Below are positions 22,974-35,842 of a stretch of 64,000 nucleotides of DNA, piece by piece; position 1 is the stretch's first letter; every line of letters starts with the position of its first letter. The stretch is from Cocos nucifera (Eukaryota > Streptophyta > Magnoliopsida > Arecales > Arecaceae), in assembly GCA_006176705.1 (NCBI GenBank), contig QRFJ01004922.1, positions 62,001 through 126,000 of the forward strand, written 5' to 3'. A program made the position numbers and the translations under genes. The notes beneath the pieces were generated by a model, which was not told the origin of the DNA, ran no database searches, and worked only from the letters and a program-made list of their open reading frames with translations.

Positions 22974-25458
22974 TATTAAAAATTGTATCCCAAAGTCAAT
23001 CGTCAGTCTGTTAATGGTTGAAATATTGTAATTAATTTATTAATTAATAAAAATATTTTGGTATCTTTTTTTCATCATAAATTTATATTTTCTAATGAAC
23101 TCAATTATCATGATGAAGTTCTTAGGACTATTTAGTTTCGATAAAGAGAGGATTTATCGATTAGTCCTTAAATTTGTTCACGACCAAATGATAGGCTGTT
23201 AATTAGGATGATAGCGTCTATTGAGTATAGGTCGCTATATGCCATATAGGTTGGTTGTCCTCTTAACCAAGAAGTATGGAGATACTGGTATGGCATATAG
23301 GTGAGATGTATGGGTACATTATCATTGAACGTGATCAACTTTAGAGCATTCTGCTGTCAAGAATGTCTCTGATGGGATATAAATATAAGTATCCCTTAGA
23401 CCTGAGATCACCTCAGTGACTTGCAAGCAACTCACTGTGCTTTGGTACCGAACTAACTAAATTTCTAATTCAGCAACGAAAGGCTTTTGGGCATAGTTAA
23501 GTATTTGCGAAGTCAGAGTATGATCAAGATGGAATTGACCACTCCAAGAGTTAGAGAAGAATGTATCACTATATTTTAATATAGAAAAACCTTGCCAGGA
23601 TAATCCATCAGATGGATTTAATATTTTGAAATACAATATAGACAACCTGATCAGAGTTGATAGTTGAACTCTAAGGTGTCCTACGAGCATTATGGTCAAG
23701 AAGATGAATTATATGGAAACTATATTCGCATGGATTCTAAGGATGGTGTTCTACATCTTTCGACCTATCCGACCGTCAGGTATCATTGCTAGATGGTCAT
23801 TTCAATTGGTATAGAAATTTATTCCTATGCTATTAACTTAGGTTTGGACTAATGAGGTCACACACATTAGAGTTTTCATTCCGATCGGATGGTTGATCAA
23901 TGATTTAGAATTGTTTTAGGGTTAAACAATCAATACAATTGGTGTTTAACCTAGTGCAAGTGTTGCAGGAGGATCGATTAGCAATTCAATTGCTAATTAG
24001 CTTAATTTGATTAAGCCAAAAGATTGAGATTAATTTTAATTAAATATAATTTAATTAGATTTGGTTTGGGCTTGATTGGATCAAGTTCAATTGGCTTATT
24101 GGATAAGTCAAGTGCAAGGAAGAACTAGTCCTAGTCTAACTAGGACTCGGATCAACCCAATTTTTTAATTTGATTAAAAAATTAAATTAAAATTAAATTT
24201 AATTTAATATAATTTAATTTAATTCTTTAAATGGATTATGTCCTTATTTAATTGGGTTGGTTTACTCTTATTTTTATTTGGTTAAAAGATCTTGTTTAAC
24301 CAAGTCAAAATAGGAGTCCTAGTGTGACTAGGACTCCCTATTTCTTGTGCCACCTAATCCTCATGCCCCATTGTTTTCACTTTATATTTTTATGTGAATA
24401 ATCTCCACACCCAAGGTTTCTCATGCCTTTCTTCTCTCTTTCTTTTTCTCATATGGAAGTTTGTTGGAAGACCAAGTCAAAAGGAGAATTAGTTTTGCTT
24501 AAGGATTCTATGAGATATAATCCTTGTCAACCAAAACTCTTCCCATAAGTATGCCGACCCATCCTTATTTTTTTTAATTTTTATGGTAAAAGTGGACATT
24601 TTTGTGTGCCCCCCTTGCTAGTCCATGGTAGAAAAAAAGATGGGGGCACCCAAGAGTTGGGTGCCCCAACAACTTTCCATATTTGATCCTTCCTAGTCTA
24701 AGTTTTTGATCTAATTTGGACTCAGCATATCTATTTATTTAAAAGAAATTTTTGGCTAAAAGTTTTTTGGATTGCAAAAGTTTAAGATTCATCTTTGGTG
24801 TAGAAAAATCAAAAAAAAATTCATCTGGGTCGTGGAGATATTGAAAACACAAATTAGGGTGTCTAGAAAAAAAACAAAGAAGAAGAAGAAGAGGGTCTTC
24901 TTCTAGGATTTTTGTTCCAAATATCTTTCTCCCTTTTTGTGAGCTTTTGAGAGGTGTCTTAGCATCACAAATATTCCTCTTTTCTTTCAATATTTTAGAG
25001 TCTAAAAGTTTTGAAAAAAAAAATATTGGATCAACCATCGAAGAGAGATCAGCACAGTGCTAGCATACTGTACTGATTTCCTGCATCACGATCTCTGATC
25101 ATATTCGTGGGCTTGTGTGGATGACTCCTAGAGGTCAGATGCATGTGTGGCTTGTGACTTCATCTTCTAGCCTATATCAACAAGTTAGAACGTCTAACTT
25201 TCTCAGGTAATAGATCTGATCTATTAACTTCATACCTGCATTTGATGTAGTGTAGATCTAGATTGATTTGATCAACCTTTTCTTTCTTATTTGATTTTAA
25301 TTTTTTATTTAATATCATATTTTGATCATATAATAGATCTGATATCTAGGTATTTATATATTTATTTAAATAAATATTTAATTTATTTAAATTTTTTACT
25401 GCATGATCTTGAAAAAATTTCAAGATCTACCTATGAAACTCTAGATCTGGTTCCTTCA
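22974..25458 (+). repeat. 3' LTR of Copia-B
   Basis: Starts TATTAAAAATTGTATCCC and ends TTCCTTCA. Direct repeat of 14611-17091 with many scattered differences, so the insertion is older than Copia-1 or E. Confidence 0.9.
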
Positions 25459-26805
25459 AGTCCTTCATGGAGAACTGAAATGACAACCAAACTTTTATTC
25501 CTTATAATATGGGGATGTCATTCTTGATTAAGAGAATATTATCTATGTACAAGATAAGAAATACTACAGCTAGACCATTTGCCCATTTATAAATGAAGGA
25601 CTCTTCTTCATTTTTATCGAAGCCATGCATTTTGATTACCTTATCAAAATGCATGTTCCAACTATGAGATGCTTACTTCAATCCATAAATTAATCTCTGA
25701 AACTTGCATACTTTCAATTCATCTGTAGATGTGAACCCTTTAGGTTATATTATATATACCTCTTCGATCAGCTCTCCATTTAAGAAAGCTATCTTCACAT
25801 CCATCTGTTAGATCTAATAATCTAAATGGACAGCTATCACAAGCATTATCCGAATGAATTTGAGCATTGCCATAGGGAAGATCATCTCATCATAGTCAAT
25901 ACCATAATATTGATGATACCTCTTGATAACCAGATGGGCTTTATAGGTCTCCACCTTCCCATCTGTGCCTCTCTTCCTCTTGAAGACTCATTTACATCCA
26001 TCGGGTTTAACTCCTTCAGGTGGGTCAATCAATATCCACACATCATTGATCTTCATGGACTCCATCTCAGATTTCATGGCTTCAAGTTATTTTTTGAAAT
26101 TAGATCTCTGTATTGCATCCATATAGGTGATCGGATCCTCATCATTCTCATCAAGTTCAATGGGATCACCGTCCTGAACCAAGAAACCATAGTATCTATC
26201 TAGTTGATATGGTACTCTACCGGATCGCCCTAATGGTGCAAGTATATTAGGCTCTGAATTTAATTTAATCAAATTTGATTTAGGTTCAGCTACTAGTGTC
26301 GGTCTTTCTACCTATTGAACTTCGTCAAGTTCAATCTTAAAGGCAATAGTTCCTTCACTAAGGAACTCTTTTTCTAAAACGATTGCCTTAAGACTGACAA
26401 ACATATTTTGTTCATTAGCATGGTAGAAAATATATCCTTTAGTTTCTTTGGGGTATCCTATGAATGTGCACTTGTCAGACCTACGTACAAGTTTATCTAT
26501 GATTAATCATTTCACATAAGCCGAGCACCCCTAGACCCTAAGGTATGAAAGTGCTGGCTTACGCTCTGTCCATATCTCATATGGAGTTTTAACTACAGAC
26601 TTACTTGAAACCCTATTTAGAAGATAGCAAGCCGATTCGAGTGCATATCTCCAGAAGAATATCGGCAAGCTGGCAAAATTCATCATAGATTGGACCATAT
26701 CTAACAAAGTTTGATTCCTCCTTTCAAACACACCACTATGCTATGGTATTCCTGAAAAAGTCTATTAGAAGAGAATTTCATTTGCTCCTAGATATGTGAG
26801 AAACT
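25459..26805 (-). pseudogene. pol: Copia-A RT N-terminal and integrase C-terminal part
   Basis: Minus-strand copia coding DNA between Copia-B and Copia-C. The right end of the read (26805 downward) gives integrase C-part: 26531-26731 reads RRNQTLLDMVQSMMNF and LLNRVSSKSVVKTPYEIWTE. Near 26385-26360 the integrase/RT junction reads LEKEFL, with GAG where family 1 has TAG. The RT N-part follows at 26272-26087 (GRSGRVPYQLDRYYGFLVQD). The RT core continues to 25459 with frame breaks and includes the HVDNILLIKND-like box, in which the second catalytic Asp is Asn. Broken by stops throughout. Confidence 0.86.
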
Positions 26806-29066
26806 TGTTAGATGTGTGTCCTAGAAGCCAGATTGGCTAAATACTTGTAACACACTTCTAAGAATAATTTTATAATTTTGACTATAAATTAATAAAAGAA
26901 TTATTATCTATCATAGTTGTATTTAAAGTGTCGGTGATACATCCTTTGAGTTAAAGAAATGACAATTCATATTTTCAAGAGTTGAAAATTTGAGACATGA
27001 ATTCTCATAATTAACTCATAAACTACTCCTAACCATAAGATCATCATAAGGATGGTAATCGATCCGAAAGGTTGGTGTACGATCACTTTCTTAGGATAGA
27101 TGAGTCTTAAGTCTATAGTGTGGAGACATCGGAGTAAGAATATAGGTACTCATTAGAGAACGAGGGCACTAAGCATGACCACCTCAAGCAGTCATAAGAA
27201 AGTCTACCTTCTCGTCGATGACTGGCTCGATGCATTTATGGTGTGTCTGGTTCTTTGACCTGAGGTGCATTGATAGTTCATCTTGAGGGTATTATAGTTT
27301 GACTACACCATAACTTAGTCTCCTAGCCATTCAAAATTTTGAGGTGTATGTTGGCTATAGCATGTTCATTGTAGAAATTGAATTGCATCAATAGAGGATC
27401 TATCTATCTTGATAGATGAGGAGTAGCCCTATGATAATTATGAGATTAAGTTCTTAAGCCCATGGCCATAGCAGTGTGAAGATGATAGAAAGAGTTTCTA
27501 TTAAGATTTCATATAGGACTCAAATCAAATGATTAATTCATATGACGGATGTTGGGTTTGACAAGTTCACCTTAATCTTAATCCTGTTGGGGCTCAAGAT
27601 AGAAGAATCAATCACACAGGTAGCTGCATCAAGAGGTTCGCTTTTAGTTCTAATGGATTGCCATCATATACTACTAGATGTCACTAATGGATTTTGAGAG
27701 TAATTAGAATGATTTTTATGATCGATCATTCTAATTATATGAATCAAAAAAATTCTGGTCCATCGAAAGGTATTTTGATGATGTCGATGATAGAGATCAT
27801 GACATATCTCATTACCATATGAAACTGAACCTAACTAGGTCACACAAATAAAGATTTGGGTCTGGATGTCATCAATTGAGTTAATCCAGTTTGATTAATT
27901 TAGATTAGATTCAATCAGGTTCAACGTAATCGTGCTAGCACACAATTGAACCTGGCTTTCTTATTCTGTAATCTTTTTGATTCATCACAACCAAGTCAAA
28001 TTTGATTTGACTCATTCCTAGATCTTGAATGGATTTATTTTTATCTGACTAGAACTACTCCAGGTTAGATTAATTATAGAAATTAAATCCATTCCAAGTG
28101 TAATTGGACTAGGGTCAATAGTTGACCTATTTGAGAGAACTGAGGGTCACCTGATCAGATGCTTTTAGAAAATCCTCTGAAAATTATTTTACTCTAATTT
28201 TTAGGTATGTGATAGGCTCATGTTATACTTTGAGTGTGCCAAATTTTGTGATTTTTGATGGTGCTTTGACTAGGTTTTGACAGAGTTTGATTTAGATCAA
28301 ACTCTTGAGGGAAGAGCCCTAGGCGCAATGGACTCTTCCTTATCTACTCATGTCACCCCCTTTTTGATTGATTTTTGGCATAAAAACTAAATAGATTCTG
28401 GTGCTCTATGTGGAGAATAAGTCCATGAGTCCCAACGATTAAAATAAATTAGTTATTTGATCAAATAGGGATTCTATGTGGCGTTGGATATAAAAATCCT
28501 TTCTCATGCCAAAGAGCATTCATCGCATGAAATATTTTTCCATGCCCAAGTTGCTGTCACCCCTATCATATCCCATGCCCCCTCTGATCCTCTCTCTCCA
28601 TCTCTTCTACATGCCAAAAGTTGGCAACAAATCAGAGAAGAAGATCTAAGTAAATTGATGAAAATTTCAGCATCTACGCGATGGTGTTCGTGAGACGAGC
28701 ATGCAACATTCAAGATCCTTTTGAAGGATCTACAGATCAAATTCAGATCTAATCTTTTAAAAAAAGTTTTTTGAGAGGAAGAAGTTTGGATCTTGCTTGA
28801 GTAGATGCTGGTAGAGGCCAGGGGCTTGTGTGGCTCATTCCATAATCTTAGGAACGATCAGGATCATCGCAGGATAATTAGATTACAAAATAGGTACTTA
28901 AATTAAATCTGATTTAATTTTATTTTTAATTTTTAATATTAGATTATCTTGATCAGATCTAAGAACTCTTAAATTTAATCAGATCATAAAAAATTTTTTA
29001 GAAAAATCCATCTCAGATCTGATCAAATTTGGACGATCATGCGGCAGAAAATCAGATTTTCCTTCA
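26806..29066 (+). repeat. 5' LTR of Copia-C
   Basis: 2261 bases, TGTTAGATGTGTGTCC to TTCCTTCA. A TATAAAAA at 28489-28496 is a possible TATA box. Only scattered TTGAC cores are present, such as GGTCAA and TTGACC near 28113-28126; the dense cluster of Copia-1 is absent. Confidence 0.92.
28489..28496 (+). promoter_or_regulatory. Possible TATA box, Copia-C 5' LTR
   Basis: TATAAAAA, repeated at 45970-45977 in the 3' LTR, at a position like that of TATAAATA in Copia-1. Confidence 0.5.
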
Positions 29067-29068
29067 AA

Positions 29069-29081
29069 TGGTATCAGAGCC
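29069..29081 (+). other. Primer binding site of Copia-C
   Basis: TGGTATCAGAGCC, two bases after the LTR, initiator tRNA-Met type. Confidence 0.9.
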
Positions 29082-30974
29082 AGGTTAGCAATTCTTTAGA
29101 TCTATGTTAGATATGATTTAATTTTTATTTATGATCTGATATTAAAATATTTTAGATGTCACATCAGATGTGATTATATCTAAAATTAAAAAATTAAAAA
29201 TTATATGATTTAGATCTATAATGTATGAGATGCATGACTAGATTAGGAATAGAATAGTTTTATGTATAGTCTAGTATAATCATGTTGTTATTTTGATTAA
29301 ATATGATTTTAGATATATTTTATTTCAATTTTTTTGATGTTATAATTATTGTAACTAGATTTATAAAAATAGAAAATAAAGTTTTTAATTTTTAATTTAT
29401 TCATATGAGATATGAAAGATGCATGCTTAGACTAGTTATAGAATAGTTCTATAAAATATCTAGAATAGTTTTATTTTGATGTGATCAAATTTAAAATTCT
29501 ATTTTTTAGATTTAATATGTGATATATCATATCTAAAATCATGCATGGTTGATTGAGTCATGATATATGAGATGTGTGCAAGGCATGTATAGGTTAGATC
29601 TTTGATTGTATATGTGATATATGATATAGATCTAACTTATTTTATTTTAGAAAATATATTTCTAATTAATACATTCCCTTTGGCCATCTAGTCATAAGAA
29701 CAAAGTAAAATTTAAAGGCCCTCTCCTTTCATTCGATGGGATATTCTTATGATGTGTAGGGGTGCTTCGCATTCGTCCTTGATCAGAAATCAGAACTTAT
29801 TTTCTATAAAATCCTAAATCCTAAAATCCTAGGATTTTGATATATGTTTTGTTCATAAATCCAAACTTAATTAAGAATTAAGATTATAAAATTAATTAGA
29901 TCTTAAAATTATGAATTTTTAGATCTAAGATACTTTCATAAAATTGGGTTCAGGCTTAGGTAGCTCAATTAGGTCTAGTGGTTGATCAAATCGAATCAAG
30001 AGTTGGTTAGGTGGGATCAAAGAAAGCTTAGATTTGACCAGCCTAATAGGATTAAGTTTGGATCAAGATCAAATCATATTGAGATGTGACTCGATCAAGT
30101 CAAGACCTAATTTAGCTTCGTAGTCCGAGCCTGGATTGTAGGCTAATCCAATTGATTCTGATTCGATAATTTGGTATCTAAGGTAAGTCTGGCAGATACG
30201 ACTGACTGATTTTTAATTAAGAGCTACTCAACCTGAATATATTCTTATCGAGTTAATGGCATATCCCTTCCATCGATCTTACTTATTAGGCCATTTGTGT
30301 TGACCCAGTTCTGATTTAAGGTGGCTATCAATTTGAGCCAACCCATGCCACTAGATTAGTCATAATTGTTATGACTAAGTTAAGTCAAGTTCAAAGAAAT
30401 CTAAATTAAATCTTCCTAAAAAATTATTAAGTCTAAGATTTTCCATCATTATGGATGTGCGGATCCTTTTCAGGATTGATTGTTCTTGACTGGATACAGT
30501 AGTTTAGTTGCACTAGAAAGACGCAACCATGTCTATTAGGCATTGGATGCTATGGATTGGAGGATGGGTTGGGCTCAATATTTGGATACGATGAGAGACC
30601 CAATCAGGAATCTAATTCGTGCAAATGGTGGATTGGACTTAACTAAGGAGTGGAGCAATATTCTGGGCATGATGAGCTTCATGAATTAGAGATCAGGTTT
30701 GGGTACATCATGATTAGAGAATCATTGGACAAGAGTTATCCATTCATTGATTGACCCATCATTAATAACTATTAAGTGAGGTGGTAAGCTAATAGATAGG
30801 ACCGCACCACCCACTAGAAATCTATAATCACAAAGATTTTTGCATCTCTACCAAGAAAGTGTAGGGATCCGAGTAAATAATGGAAGCCAAATTTATTTAA
30901 AAATAAAATCTTTAAATAAATTGGTTAAGTCTAATTACAAAATCTAACTAGAAACTTTGACTTTCTATAAAACA
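29082..30974 (+). other. 5' leader of Copia-C
   Basis: About 1.9 kb without a gene. The donor AAG|GTAAGT is kept at 30183-30188. The acceptor is lost (CTTTCTATAA where others have CTCTACAG or CTCTATAG) and the gag ATG has become ATA, both G-to-A. The inner leader stem TCATAAGAAC at 29692-29701 pairs with 29753-29762 with one mismatch. Confidence 0.55.
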
Positions 30975-31810
30975 ATATCTACATCCAACCCACTAGTCCA
31001 TATCCTAGACACCCATAGACTGATTGGATCCAATTACAAGGATTGGCTCTAGAACTTCAAAATAGTTTTGAATTTTGAGTAGTTGATTCATGTGTTGGAA
31101 CAGGATCCTCCCACTTTACCAGTCTGTCCATCTGCTGATCAGAGAGCGTCTCTAAAAAAATGGATGGATGAAGATAATAAAGCCAGGTATTACTTATTAG
31201 GCTCGATGTTTGATGAGCTCCAGCACCAACATGAAAATATTAAGACTAGCCATCAAATATCGACTCACCTACAAGAGTTGTTTGCTGAGCAAAATCGCAC
31301 AGCTAAATATCAAGTCACTAAGAGACTTTTTAAGGCTCAGATGCGTGATGGGCAGTCGGTCCAAGATCATTATCTGATGATGATCAAGGACTTAGAAGAG
31401 CTTAAGAAACTCGGTGTCAAGTTAGATCAGGATTTGCAAATTGATATAATTTTGCAATCTTTGATTGATGCATATGGGAAGTTCATCATGAACTACCATA
31501 TGCATAAACTTCAAAATACCTTGGCTGAACTTATGAATATGCTGGTTACTACTGAGCTCAATATGAAAGGTTCAAAGGACTCAGTACTTGCCATAGAGTG
31601 AACTTCTTCCAAAAGAAAATCTTTTGGAAAGAAGAAGAAGACCATGAAGAAGCAGAAGATGGAAGGTGGGAAGAAGAAGAAGGCAGAGCCAAAGAAGAAG
31701 ACCGCTGATAAGAAAAATATTTCTATTGCAGCACAAATGGCCACAAGAAGCGGAATTGTTCTCTTTACTTAGTCATCCTGAAGAACAAGAAGGACGTAGG
31801 TCTTTCTGGA
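30975..31810 (+). pseudogene. gag: Copia-C gag, broken
   Basis: Gag of family 1 with the start codon mutated to ATA. The longest readable stretch is 31083-31601 (VLEQDPPTLPVCPSADQRAS, then FKAQMRDGQSVQDHYLMMIK). Unlike Copia-1, D and E it has AGA, not TGA, at 31323-31325. A stop follows LAIE at 31599-31601. The lysine-rich tail is readable and the knuckle is ruined: near 31740 the usual G-H-W is altered to G-H-K. Not functional. Confidence 0.82.
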
Positions 31811-33130
31811 GGTATGCTCATTATAGAATCTAACCTTATGATTTCTTCTACATCTAGTTGGATGCTTGACTCTAGTTCTAGTGCTCATTTGTGCACTTCT
31901 ATGCAGGGTTATGAGGATAGCAAGAGGTTGAGAGATGGCAACATGATCCTATGCATCGAAAATGGGGCAAGAGTTGCTGCTTTAGCCATGGGAACCTATC
32001 CTCTTTGACTACCATCAGGATTGAATTTAGTTCTTAGAGATTATTTTTATGTGCCTGTAGCAAGCAGAAATTTGATTTCTTTCTCGTGTTTAGCATAAGA
32101 AGGCTATGTAATTAATTTTCTTAAGGACCATTGTAATATTCTTTATGAAAGAAATAAAATTGCTAGTGGTTTCTTTATAAATGGCCTCTATCAGTTACAT
32201 ATTAATGTTTCTATTTTTAATATCAAGCAAAACGTGAATGCCATAGGATCAAAGTGATCTAGGGATAGTCTAAATGATAGGTATCTTTGGCACCTTAGGC
32301 TAGGTCATATAGCTGAAGATAGGGATGACAAATTAGAGAAATTGAGGCTATTAAGTTCGTTGACTTTCGATTTATATCTGATTTGTGAATCATGCCTTTA
32401 TGGCAAAATGACCACGCTTTCTTTTGTAGGACGTGGGGAAGGAGCCACAAACCTACTTGTTCTAGTACATGCTGATGTGTGCAGCCCATTTGATGTGCGG
32501 GCCAGAGGTAATTAATTCTACTTCATCATTTTTATCGATGATCTATCTTGGTATGGGTATGTGTATTTGATGTGACATAAGTCTGAAGCCTTTGAAAAGT
32601 TTAAGAAATTCAGACTTGAAGTAGAAAAATAAATAAAGAAATCTATTAAGATTCTTTGATGAGATCGAGAAGGCAAATATCTTAGTCGAAAATTTCTAGA
32701 CTATCTTAAGGATAATGATATAGTCTCTCAATGGACTCCATCTGAAATGCCTCAACTCAATGGAGTTTCAGAATGGAGAAACTAGATCCTATTAGATATG
32801 GTTCTATCCATGATGAGTTTCATGAACCTCCCTGAGTTTCTTTAGAAACATAGTATGATGACCGCTATATATTTACTGAATAGAGTTTCCTCTAAAATCG
32901 TTCCTACCACACCGTATGAGATATGGCATGGTAAGAAATCAAGTCTGAGTCATCTCAAAATTTGGGATTGTCCAGCTCATATCAAGAGACAACAGGCGAA
33001 TAAATTAGAGTCTAGATCCTTTAGAGCTTAATTTATTGAATATCATAAAGAGTCATTAGGATATGATTATTATCTTCCAGAAGATCATAATATGATTGTG
33101 AGTCGATATGCCATCTTTCTTGAAAAATAG
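31811..33130 (+). pseudogene. pol: Copia-C protease-integrase region, broken
   Basis: The protease stretch 31814-32008 reads WMLDSSSSAHLCTSMQG, where the usual DSGSS has become DSSSS, so the active-site Gly is lost. Integrase is recognisable from YLWHLRLGHIAED-like sequence near 32281 and ACVAD-like core near 32470, on through WRN near 32775 to the KPSL-like block near 32935, but it has many stops. It ends with FLEK then TAG at 33128-33130, the shared family-1 amber position. Confidence 0.82.
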
Positions 33131-34936
33131 TTTATTCTAGATGGTGGCATTGGGAGTTAGATAAGACTCGAGGAGAAGGTCTCCGATGAGCAACGAGCTA
33201 AGGAACCTGAGGAATCCAATCAGTTAGAGTCAACCCAGACACTACCTCCTCCACCTCATAGATCAAGTAGAACTTTTCATCCTCCTGAAAGATACTTAAA
33301 TACTATTTCAGAGGACGTAGAGAAAATGTTCCTCATAGGAAATGGGGTTCATGGTGATATCCCAAAACCTATGATGAGGCAATATCAGATATCGACTCCA
33401 AGAAATTGTTAGAGGCAATGAATTCAGAGATTGACTCAATATTTTTAAACCAAGTCTAGACCTTGGTAGATCCATCTGAAAGTATAGTACCTATTGATTG
33501 TAAATGGATCTTTAAGAGAAAGATAGGTGTCGATGAAAATATAGAGACATTCAAAGCAAGGCTTGTAATGAAAGGATATAGTCAGCACGAAGGCATTGAT
33601 AATCAGAATACTTTTTTGCTAGTAGCCATACTTAAATCCATCTGCCCATTGCTTGCTGTTGCAACCTATTTTGATTATGAAATATGGTAGATGGATGTGA
33701 AAATGGTATTTTTAAATGGATATCTTGAGGAAGATATCCGTATGGAATAGCCACTAGATTTCACATCCAGTGATGATGATCACAAGGTATGCAAGCTACA
33801 AAGATCCATATATAGCCTTAAGCAAGCATCTCGGAGTTGGCATGCTCATTTCAATAATGTAATCAAATTGTTTGGATTCATCAAGAATGAGGAGGAGCCC
33901 TGTATTTTCAAAAAGATCAGTGGAAGTGCTCTTATCTTTCTCGTACTGTACGTGGATGACATCCTCTTAATTAGGAATAATATTCCCATGTTGACTACAG
34001 TCAAAATATGGTTGTCTAAGGAGTTCTCTATGAAACATCTAGAAGAGGCATCCTTTATTCTGAAAATTAAGTTCTATAGAGATAGACCGAATAGGATGCT
34101 GGGTCTCTCATAGAAGATGTACATAGAGGAGGTGTTGAAGAGGTTCAGCACGAAAAACTCTAAGAGGAGTTTAGTACCCTTTAGATATGGCATTCATCTC
34201 TCTAAGAAGATGTGCCCTAGCACATCTGAGGAGATTAAATGTATGAGCAAGATCTCTTATGCTTTGGCAATAGGGAGCCTCATGCATGTCATGCTATGTA
34301 CACAACTTGATATTGCCCATGCCGTGAGTGTCATGAGCAAAATATTAGTTGAATCCAGGCATAGAGCACTGGACCGTGAAATGTATTCTTAAGTACTTAA
34401 GAAAGACTAAAGATATGTTTCTAATTTTTAATAATGGAGAACTCCAAGTTCAAGGATATACAGACTCAGATTTTATGTCTGACAAAGATGATCGAAAGTT
34501 GACATCTGAAAGTCTGTTTATTTATAATGGTGGAACTATCAATTGAAAGAGTTCCAAGTAGACGGTGATAGCAGACTCCACTATGAAAGCAGAGTACATC
34601 GCTGCATCGAAGGCTGTAAAGGAGGCATTTTGGTATAAAAAGTTCATCGCAGAGCTTAGAGTGATGCCATCAGATGTCGTCCCTCTGTACTACGAAAATA
34701 ATGGCGCCATAGCCCTAGCTAAGAAGCTAAGGTCTCATCAGAAATTCAAGCACATCGAGTAGTGAAACCACCTTATCCGCGATTACCTCAAGAAGGGATA
34801 TGTCGAGGTCAAGAGAATCGCGTTATAGATAATGCGGCTGATGCGCTGACAAAGCTATTGAACCAACAGAAGATCAAAGCCCACCTTAAGATGGGACTTA
34901 GATTTGTAGCCAATGTCTTTAGGTCAAGTGAGAGTT
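33131..34936 (+). pseudogene. pol: Copia-C reverse transcriptase and RNase H, broken
   Basis: Readable pieces in order: 33463-33690 (CKWIFKRKIGVDENIETFKA), 33868-34113 with the catalytic LYVDDILLIRNN, 34117-34392 (RFSTKNSKRSLVPF), 34349-34546 (GYTDSDFMSDKDDRK) and 34565-34762 (MKAEYIAASKAVKEAFWYKK). RNase H keeps the segment deleted in Copia-1, though the Asp of LYCDNN is Glu here (LYYENN). A Trp codon in the RT N-part is TAG at 33457-33459. The purine tract is degraded to CAAGTGAGAGTT. Not functional. Confidence 0.86.
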
Positions 34937-35585
34937 TATTAGATGTGTGCCCTAGAAGCTTGATTGGCTAAACACTTGTAATACACTTCTAAGAATAATT
35001 TTATAATTTTGACTATAAATTAATAAAAAGATTATTCTCTATCATAGTGTGTGTTTAAAGTGTCTGTGATACATCCTTTGATTTAATAGAATGATAATTC
35101 ATATTTTCAAGAGTTGAAAATTTAAGACATGAATTCTCATAATTAACTCATAAACTGCTTCCGACCGTAGCATCATCATGAAGATGGTTATCGATCCAGA
35201 AGATTTGTGTATGATCACTTTCTTAGGATAGATGAGTTTTAAGTCTACGGTGTGGAGAACGAGGGCACTGAGCCTGACTATCTTGAGTAGTCATAAGATA
35301 GTCTACCTTCTCATCGATAACTGGCTTGATGCTATAGTAATGTATCTGATTCTTTGATCTAAGTATTTCGATAATTCACCTTGAGGGTGTTATAGTTTGA
35401 CTACACTATAACTCGGTCTCCTAGCCATTCGAAATTCTGAGATGTATGTTGGCTATAGCATGTTCATTATAGAAATTGGATTGCATCAATAGGAGATCTA
35501 TCTATCTTGGTAGATAAGAAGTAGTCCTATGATAATCATAAGATTAAGTCCTTAAATCTATGGCCATGGCTGTGTGAAGATGATA
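34937..35585 (+). repeat. 3' LTR of Copia-C, left part
   Basis: Starts TATTAGATGTGTGCCC and matches the start of 26806-29066. It is cut at GATGATA (ends 35585), exactly where the CACTA begins. Confidence 0.9.
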
Positions 35586-35599
35586 TACTACTACAAAAA
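35586..35599 (+). repeat. Left terminal inverted repeat of CACTA
   Basis: TACTACTACAAAAA, the inverted partner of 44970-44983 with C-to-T at base one and one other change in the first twelve. Confidence 0.8.
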
Positions 35600-35606
35600 G
35601 AGTCTA

Positions 35607-35842
35607 TGATAGCGCATATTATGACAGCGGTTTTCGAAACCACTACAACAGACTCTACGGCAGTGGTTAAAATGAATCACTGCTATAGGTCGACCTATTG
35701 CAACGGTTATAAGAAACTACTGCCATAGGTAGACCTATGGCGGTGGTTCTTCATAATCGCTACAATAGGTCCGACCTATAGCAGCGGTTAATGACAACCG
35801 CTGCTATAGGTTGACCTATAGCAATGGTTCTTTTTAACCGAT
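35607..35842 (+). repeat. Left subterminal palindrome array of CACTA
   Basis: About six units of roughly 38 bases. Each has a GGCAGTGGTT-like half, a short loop and the inverse AACCACTGCC-like half, joined by ATAGGTCGACCTAT-like links. In known CACTA elements such arrays bind TnpA; that role here is inferred. Confidence 0.75.

Larger units (their letters stand above)
14611..25458 (+). mobile_element. Copia-B (family 2), complete but decayed
   Basis: A 10.8-kb element with LTRs of about 2.48 kb at 14611-17091 and 22974-25458, a primer site at 17094, gag, protease, integrase, RT and RNase H in order, and a purine tract before the 3' LTR. It sits in the RT of Copia-A, a member of its own family, in opposite orientation. 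Flanking GGTCC/AGTCC looks like a five-base target duplication with one mutation. Two extra bases (AG) separate the left flank from the first LTR base that aligns with the 3' LTR. Many stops and frameshifts in every domain make it non-functional. Confidence 0.92.
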